Origin: Solenopsis invicta
Lineage: Eukaryota > Arthropoda > Insecta > Hymenoptera > Formicidae
Length of the DNA: 64,000 nucleotides
NCBI RefSeq assembly: GCF_016802725.1
Contig: NC_052676.1
Location: forward strand, 7,767,433-7,831,432
Direction: 5' to 3'
Shown: positions 58,138 through 64,000 of the stretch, piece by piece
How positions within the stretch are numbered: position 1 is the first letter of the stretch
Layout: every line of letters starts with the position of its first letter
The notes under the pieces: model-generated
What the model was told of the DNA's origin: nothing
The model's input: the letters and a program-made list of their open reading frames with translations, nothing else
The model's database searches: none
Made by a program: the position numbers and the translations under genes

Positions 58138-60110
58138 TTATTGCACGGATTTGCATAAAGATACCATCAATACGGCACTACTATTTTCAGGCAGCTTACT
58201 GAAATAATTATGACAAAGTTATTTTTAATATAATATGACTGCACTGAGAAAAATGATTTTGCTATCAAGATACATGATACATAATTGCATTAAAATCAAG
58301 CAGAACTTCTGGTTATTTATATATAATAGGATTCAAGATTTTTCAATTAGTACGTTTGAATTTTTATCATAATTTTTTAATTCCTTTACAGAAAGAACAA
58401 TTTTACTTTAGTATCTGAAAATTCGGCAAGATGCAGATCAGAAAATAATTTTATGTTAGACTATTAAATTTATTAAGTAAGACATTACAGCTGCAAAAAG
58501 TTTCGACATTTTAGCAACCAGTTTAAATGTCCAATATAACTTTTTTAATAGTTTAATATAATTATTTTCAGATCTGTATTTCAGTAAAATTTCCGTTCTT
58601 TCCGTGTATAAGATTTTTGATTCCGTTTTTGAATAGACGTGTTGGTGGAACCTATCAGATTTCTAATTAAAGTAACTTTTTTTCAATGTAGACTAAAAGA
58701 AACCCAATTAATTTATTTCTTAAAAACTCTATGTAATAGTTTTTGAAAATAAAATTTTTTAAGAATGTGTAATAATTTTATTTTTTTAAAAAACATGATT
58801 TTAAAAAATTCAGATAGATAAATTCAGAATAGAGTTTCTAAAAAAATGGAATATATAAAATAACTAGACTTTATTCAGCCCAATATCTTATCGAGATAAT
58901 GATGCATAAAATTATAATGCAAATACAGATTAAACATATATTGCTTATTTTTACGACAAAGTTAAATAAGGCTCTAAAGATTAAAGTCACTGCATTAAAA
59001 ATGCAAATAAGAGCCAACACAGAGTAATCGTTCTATATGTTTGTTATATCTAACAATTAAAAAGACAAACCCTAATTGTAGGTCATTTTCAGTGTCACAA
59101 AAGATACAAATTACTTTAAATGATTTCTGTAAAATACTTGTAAATTTATTTGACTACTTCATATTAGTTTCTATTAATTCCTGTGTCATTTTTAATTCAG
59201 TAAATTATTCTTACATATCTCTAATCTTATATGCCTCTTATTTAGCAGCAGAGAAACAGTATTCTGTATTTATTCACACACTGAAAAAATTGATTTATCG
59301 TCATAAACTAAACTTGGTAAATTTAACCAAATAATTTTGTTTCTTCTATTTAGTTTCTGCTATGAAAATATTCTTCTTGCTTTATAGAAGAATATATTTA
59401 TGATAATATTTTTGTGTACTGAAAAAAGAATTTGATAATGTTATCGAAACTTTTTTTCAAAATTACATCCTAACCCAAATTATCGTTTTTACCACTAATA
59501 AATTAAGGACTTAAGAAAATAAAACATTAAATTAAAAGTAAACAAATAAAGAAATAATAATGGTATAAATTGTTTTATTAAAAACAAATTTTTGATTGAT
59601 GTTAATGAAAAATATTAAGCAAATAATTTGGTAGCGATGATTTAAATTTGTCGAGTTTATCAATTTTGCTTTGTTTATAATAAATTTGGTAGTCTCAAGT
59701 AAAATACTTTGTATTGCCAATCGTAACGTGTGTATCAAATATTTTGGTTTCAATTAAAAATTAATTTCTTCAATTCAGAAAGAAAAAGATACCTGTGTCA
59801 TTAATCAATTATGTTGCGTGGATTAGCATAAAGAAAACACCAGCATAATATATACCGCCATCTTCAGGCAATTTAACAAGATAATTATGATAATTATTTT
59901 TATATCGAGATAATGTTGCATGTGGAATTATAACACAAACGCATTAAACGTATTGCTTATTCTTACTTGCCTCTCGCCTTTAGGAGCAGCGAAACAATTT
60001 CCTGCGTGTAAACAGGAAGCACGTGCGGAAAGAACACATCTCCGCCATATTTCTAAGTATCGCATTCTACGCTTCACTTCGCAATTTGAGGTAGCTGACT
60101 CGCGTGAGTA
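58138..60110. repeat. Duplicated blocks of a dispersed repeat
   Basis: 58138-58245 resembles 59812-59915, and 58885-58955 plus 59225-59285 resembles 59903-60010 (TATCGAGATAATG...CATTGCTTATT..., then GCAGCAGAGAAACA). The earlier copy is split by about 270 bp of other sequence. Confidence 0.5.
58390..58612. mobile_element. MITE-like palindromic element, family A copy 3
   Basis: Inverted ends ACAGAAAGAACAATTTTACT / AGTAAAATTTCCGTTCTTTC and inner arms CAGATCAGAAAATAATTTTA / ATAATTATTTTCAGATCTG. It is the best-preserved pair of arms of the three copies. Confidence 0.7.
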
Positions 60111-62121
60111 GAGGGGTGATCTAGGGAATATGGGCGTGTCTTTGCTCTATCAATGCGCGCATTGGCGTGAAACGGAAGGATTCTTTGTCGCTTCTTGTGC
60201 ATGGTGCGTGAAGCGGAATGCATCTTAAATAACATGGCATTACGAGCAATGCAGGATTTGAATTTTTGCCTGGCTAAAACCTCCCGTGTAGTTCAAGTTT
60301 TAAAACATTGAATTGCTAAAACTGATAGGGATCGTGAACCTTTTTCGCTCAAACTCCTAATTCTTGCAATTTAGTATGTTTGTGAATCTTAACTGTTTTT
60401 AAACAACAATTTTGTTCGAGGCACGTTCCGAGTGTGACTTTAGGACGTCCCTTGGACGTGTATCAGCTATTATACTTAAGTTTAGATCCCAGATTCACTC
60501 AAAATCCCTGATTCACGAATTTAAAGAGTGCAAGACTCGTAATCTTTTTTCTCTGACAGCACAAGATATCGAACGAATATTGTGATATTTTACAAATATA
60601 CTCATAATATCTCGATACGAATGTTCGTACGATATCTAGAATATTCTAGGATATTCATATATCTCTTAAATTTTTCTTCTTACAATTCAGAATGTTTGAT
60701 TTTTTTTACCTTAAGATCATCAAAATCCGAGATTCACAAAATTAAACATTCTGTAAGATTTTGAAAATTGCAAACCTTAACATACTCGAATGTTAAAATC
60801 AACATATCGTTGCGATTTTAAGATCTCGATCATCTGATGGATTCAACTTTGATCCTTCCTGCTCTGAGAAATCTTAAAATTGCTCTCCTTAAACACTTAA
60901 AAATTAAATCTTGTGAATGGAAAAAAAATTGACCAATCGCATTTGAACTCGGCCAATTGGCTAACAAGATTGGTCAATTCTCTGACCATTCGAGATCTCG
61001 CAGCAATTTCTAGCATCGATGGACACAAGGCTTTCGAATTACGCCGTATACTAGGATTCCTGTCGGCTGTGACAGGAGGCAATCCGACAATGTAAACAGT
61101 ATCGCGGCTAATTAACTTGCCGCGGAGAAACTCTCGCCCCGCGAGTCGAAGAAGTATCGGGCGACCGTGCGATGATTATCGACCGACCGAAATTGCAGGC
61201 TTCGCTGTAATTCACGGACACCGTGACTAATGGTTGTAATTAATACCACGCAATACAACCGGATCGTGCCGTACCTCGGTAATAGGCCGCGCAGATACGT
61301 GCGCGGTATACCTGAAGTGCCTCCTCCGTATGGTGTCATTGATACGCCCGGTATTAAGATCGCGTCTCGGGTATAATATTGATATACGGACAATCCCCGT
61401 CCTCTCTCACGTCAGTTATAAATCGACGATATCGCGCGCAAGTGTGGCGAACGAATCGAAAAATTGACGCGCCGAAGTGTAAATCGAATTCTCCGGATTT
61501 CTCCGCGGATCAGCAGAAAGCTAGAATTAAATATTTCCTAGAGCGAATCGATGCGAAACGATACGTCGCTAGATGTCAACTTTTTATTACTAATAAAAAT
61601 AAATTACTTGACTGAAGACGGCATGACGCTTGTATTTGTATGTGATGAGATCGACATTGAGAAAGTATATAAAATTTTTGAGAAAACATTGCAGTTTATT
61701 CAGTACGGAGGTTTAATTATTGTAACCGACAAGGAAGATTCGGCAACTCGAAAATTCTAATTTAATTTTTTCTAATCTCGTAATATAATAAGATATGAAA
61801 AATTGTAAGCTTTCCAATTCAATATATGTGCATATTTGTTTAAGTTTTTAGGATTGAAATATGGAAAGTTAGATTTTATAATAATAATAAAATATTTTTT
61901 GTTTTAAGTGATAAACGGTTTTAAGATATTTTTAAAATCTTTAAAAAATATGACGATATATTAATCTCGAAAATTCACAGTATTTTTACACTATGTTAAG
62001 AGCTTAGAAAAAATGTTTTTATGTTTTATTTATCAATTCGTTAATCTAGGAAATTAAACTTTTATATTTAAAGCACATTTGTCAATTTTAATATGTCCAA
62101 ATTTGAATATATTTTTAGAAA

Positions 62122-62663
62122 TATTACGGTGATGTTGGAGTCGTTTGTATTACCGACAAAAACAAAATTTTGTTAAACAAATTATACTTTGTTTTGGTTT
62201 TACAGAAATATAATGCCTTTTACAGAATTAAAATACGCATTTTAATGTGTACGCGCGGTTTTGGTTTATTTTTTGTAAAAAGAACAAGAAGAAATTATAA
62301 AATTATAGATTTTCTTATCGACTTTTACTTTAATGTGGCGACAAAAATCGGCAATTCACAAACACATTTATTTCGTGGAAACATTATGCTGGTTATTCAT
62401 ACAAAATAAAAGCAGGGCCAGGTGTAAAATAAATGAATGAATAATGTTGCATTATTAGAATCAAGTCGGGAATCCTAATTTAAGAGAATAGAATGTTTGA
62501 CAAATTGTACGTGCATACATGTGTACGTGGAATTTCGATGTATAATATTATAGTAGTACGTAGGAATTTGTTGATGTTTCGTAAATCATACGTATGTATT
62601 GCAAGTTGTACGTGTGTAAGTTGAGTTTATCGATAAAATTGACGACTTCAGCATTGCTTTAAG
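62122..62663. mobile_element. TTAA-bordered MITE, family C copy 2 (inverted)
   Basis: The reverse complement aligns along nearly its whole length with 26195-26700, including the blocks TTTGTCAAACRTTCTATTCT and CATTTATTTTACACCTGG. The borders are degenerate (TTACGGTGATG / CATTGCTTTAAG). Confidence 0.75.
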
Positions 62664-64000
62664 AAAAATATAAAAAAAAGAATTTTAGCATTATGATGTA
62701 ATGAGAAATCATAAAGTTTCATATTTAATATGATATAATTTTATTCAATATAATATAACGATATCCAAAATGATGTAATGATAATCATTTTATATATAAT
62801 ATAAAAAATCATAGTTTCACACTTTTTTTTATAATTTTTGAGATATTAACAGAAATATGAAGAATCAGATTGTCTCTGAAAGATACTTTTAATTAGAATT
62901 TTTATTAGTCAAAACAGGAAATTGCTATACATTCGTATTATGATTATATTCACGCACACTTTTATTTCTGCAAAGTTTTAAATCTGTAGGAAATTTTGTT
63001 ACTAAATTTTTATTGTGAGAATAAAAAATTAATAGAACAAAGCATCGCGTCTATCGTATACGAGATTCACGCGCGCGCGCGCGCGAAAGCGGACCTATTA
63101 ATTCACCGCAGAAAGACAGGCTGAATCTCTATCATGGCGTTCTGGATATTCCATTTCCACGTGGTTGCGGTGCCGCGGTGATATAAATGCTAATTCGTGA
63201 CGAGCATCTCCGATCGACGCTGGCGGATTCCGCACCTAATTTTCCTCCTGCCAAGAGATCTGCCGCTGCCAGAGACAGCTGATCCGCGCGTCTGCGGGGA
63301 GCGCGAGGAGCGCGGCATGCCGCTTTTTGCCCCAGCTCCGCGCATCCTCCGCGTCCTTTGCGAAGAGAGTACCGTCTCGTTAGCGATTAATTCTCCCGGC
63401 GTTATGCTTAAATTAACGCGGCCTGATTTTCACTCCGTTTTCCGCATCCCTTGGAGGAAGAGAGGCGGGCAATGAAATAAGACAAATTCGAATTGGCGTC
63501 TGTCCAATGAAACGTGTGACCGATTCCATTGTGACTACGGGACATTGCTATTTTCTCCGAATTAGCCACTAAGAACCAGATTTTATTTTTATTCTGTAAA
63601 ACATCTAATCGTCATACGATTAGTTGTCAACGCGCGGGCGCGCGTATTGTTTCGCAAATCCGAATTCTCGCGTTGATCTAGTCCGATTGAAATTAACGGA
63701 TTGACCGGGCTCCGTCTTGTTTGTCTCTCTCTAGGGAAAAGAGGAATTATTACGCGATGCGCGAACCACCATGCGAGGAACTCCATCGGATCTACACCAC
63801 AGAAGCGACATAGGGCTGACGCGCGAACATCGCTTTGTCAGCACGGGATCCCGGGAGTATTCGGGGACCGATTGGTGTCACCAAGCGCCCGTCAGTCTTC
63901 TGGGGAGGGTGGTCGCGGCGGACAAAAGAGGGAAGAGCTGGTTCCGCTTCGCAGACGAAACGATAATCCCGTCGTTGACGGGGATTTCCGTGTCATTTCC

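Larger units (their letters stand above)
37316..64000. other. 26.7 kb without a supported gene
   Basis: AT-rich DNA with short CpG-rich islands at about 37320-37950, 43300-44560, 46440-46930, 47750-48300, 50640-51200, 52000-52340, 54700-55420, 57290-57870, 61080-61600 and 63030-64000. ORFs in the islands have no recognisable domain and are usually open on both strands, as expected from high GC. It probably represents upstream or intergenic DNA of the myosin; repeats are listed separately. Confidence 0.65.

Noticed and set aside
61551..61760. 69-codon plus-strand ORF with a protein-like appearance
   Set aside because: It is AT-rich and short with no motif, splice signal or start context to support it.
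1..64000. tRNA, rRNA, CRISPR or bacterial operon features
   Set aside because: No cloverleaf-like T-loop/acceptor pairs, no regularly spaced identical repeats of CRISPR type and no ribosomal sequence were seen; the tandem arrays are diverged and eukaryotic in style.

Overview
The window looks like insect nuclear DNA, probably hymenopteran. It has compact GT-AG introns, very AT-rich non-coding DNA broken by short CpG-rich islands, many small palindromic elements and one mariner-type transposase relic. No bacterial, viral or organelle gene is visible. The ant-like/hymenopteran assignment is inference from base composition and protein resemblance, not from a search.

The one gene that can be read with confidence is an unconventional class XV myosin (Drosophila relative Myo10A/Sisyphus, vertebrate relative MYO15A) on the minus strand. 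Twenty-six coding exons can be joined with consistent phases from an ATG at 27751 down to 279, giving 2511 in-frame codons. The order is N-terminal SH3-like segment, motor (P-loop, switch I, switch II), three IQ motifs, charged helix, MyTH4, FERM F1 lobe, about 1,090 residues of Pro/Gln/Ser/charged low-complexity sequence, and then an F2/F3-like FERM portion. The open exon ends on a splice donor at 278, so the rest of the tail (in this class SH3, second MyTH4, second FERM) lies beyond base 1.

The intron between coding exons 1 and 2 (20029-27730) holds a large same-strand ORF. It runs from an ATG at 22190 to a stop at 20397, is Arg/Ser-rich, and has an in-phase candidate donor at 20478. It may be an alternative first exon giving the myosin a 571-residue basic N-terminal extension, much as exon 2 does in vertebrate MYO15A, or it may be a nested intronless gene. 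The motor domain also carries two perfect, in-frame 15-bp tandem duplications, in neighbouring exons.

From about 27.8 kb to 64 kb no convincing protein-coding gene is visible. This stretch is probably 5'-UTR introns and upstream intergenic DNA of the myosin. It contains at least two possible non-coding or 5' exons (37268-37315 and 47985-48076), several diverged tandem arrays (23.0, 29.2-30.6 and 53.9-54.7 kb), paired dispersed repeats, MITE-like hairpins, a TTAA-bordered element present twice in opposite orientation, and a field of AATATTGC-type repeats at 47.1-47.7 kb.
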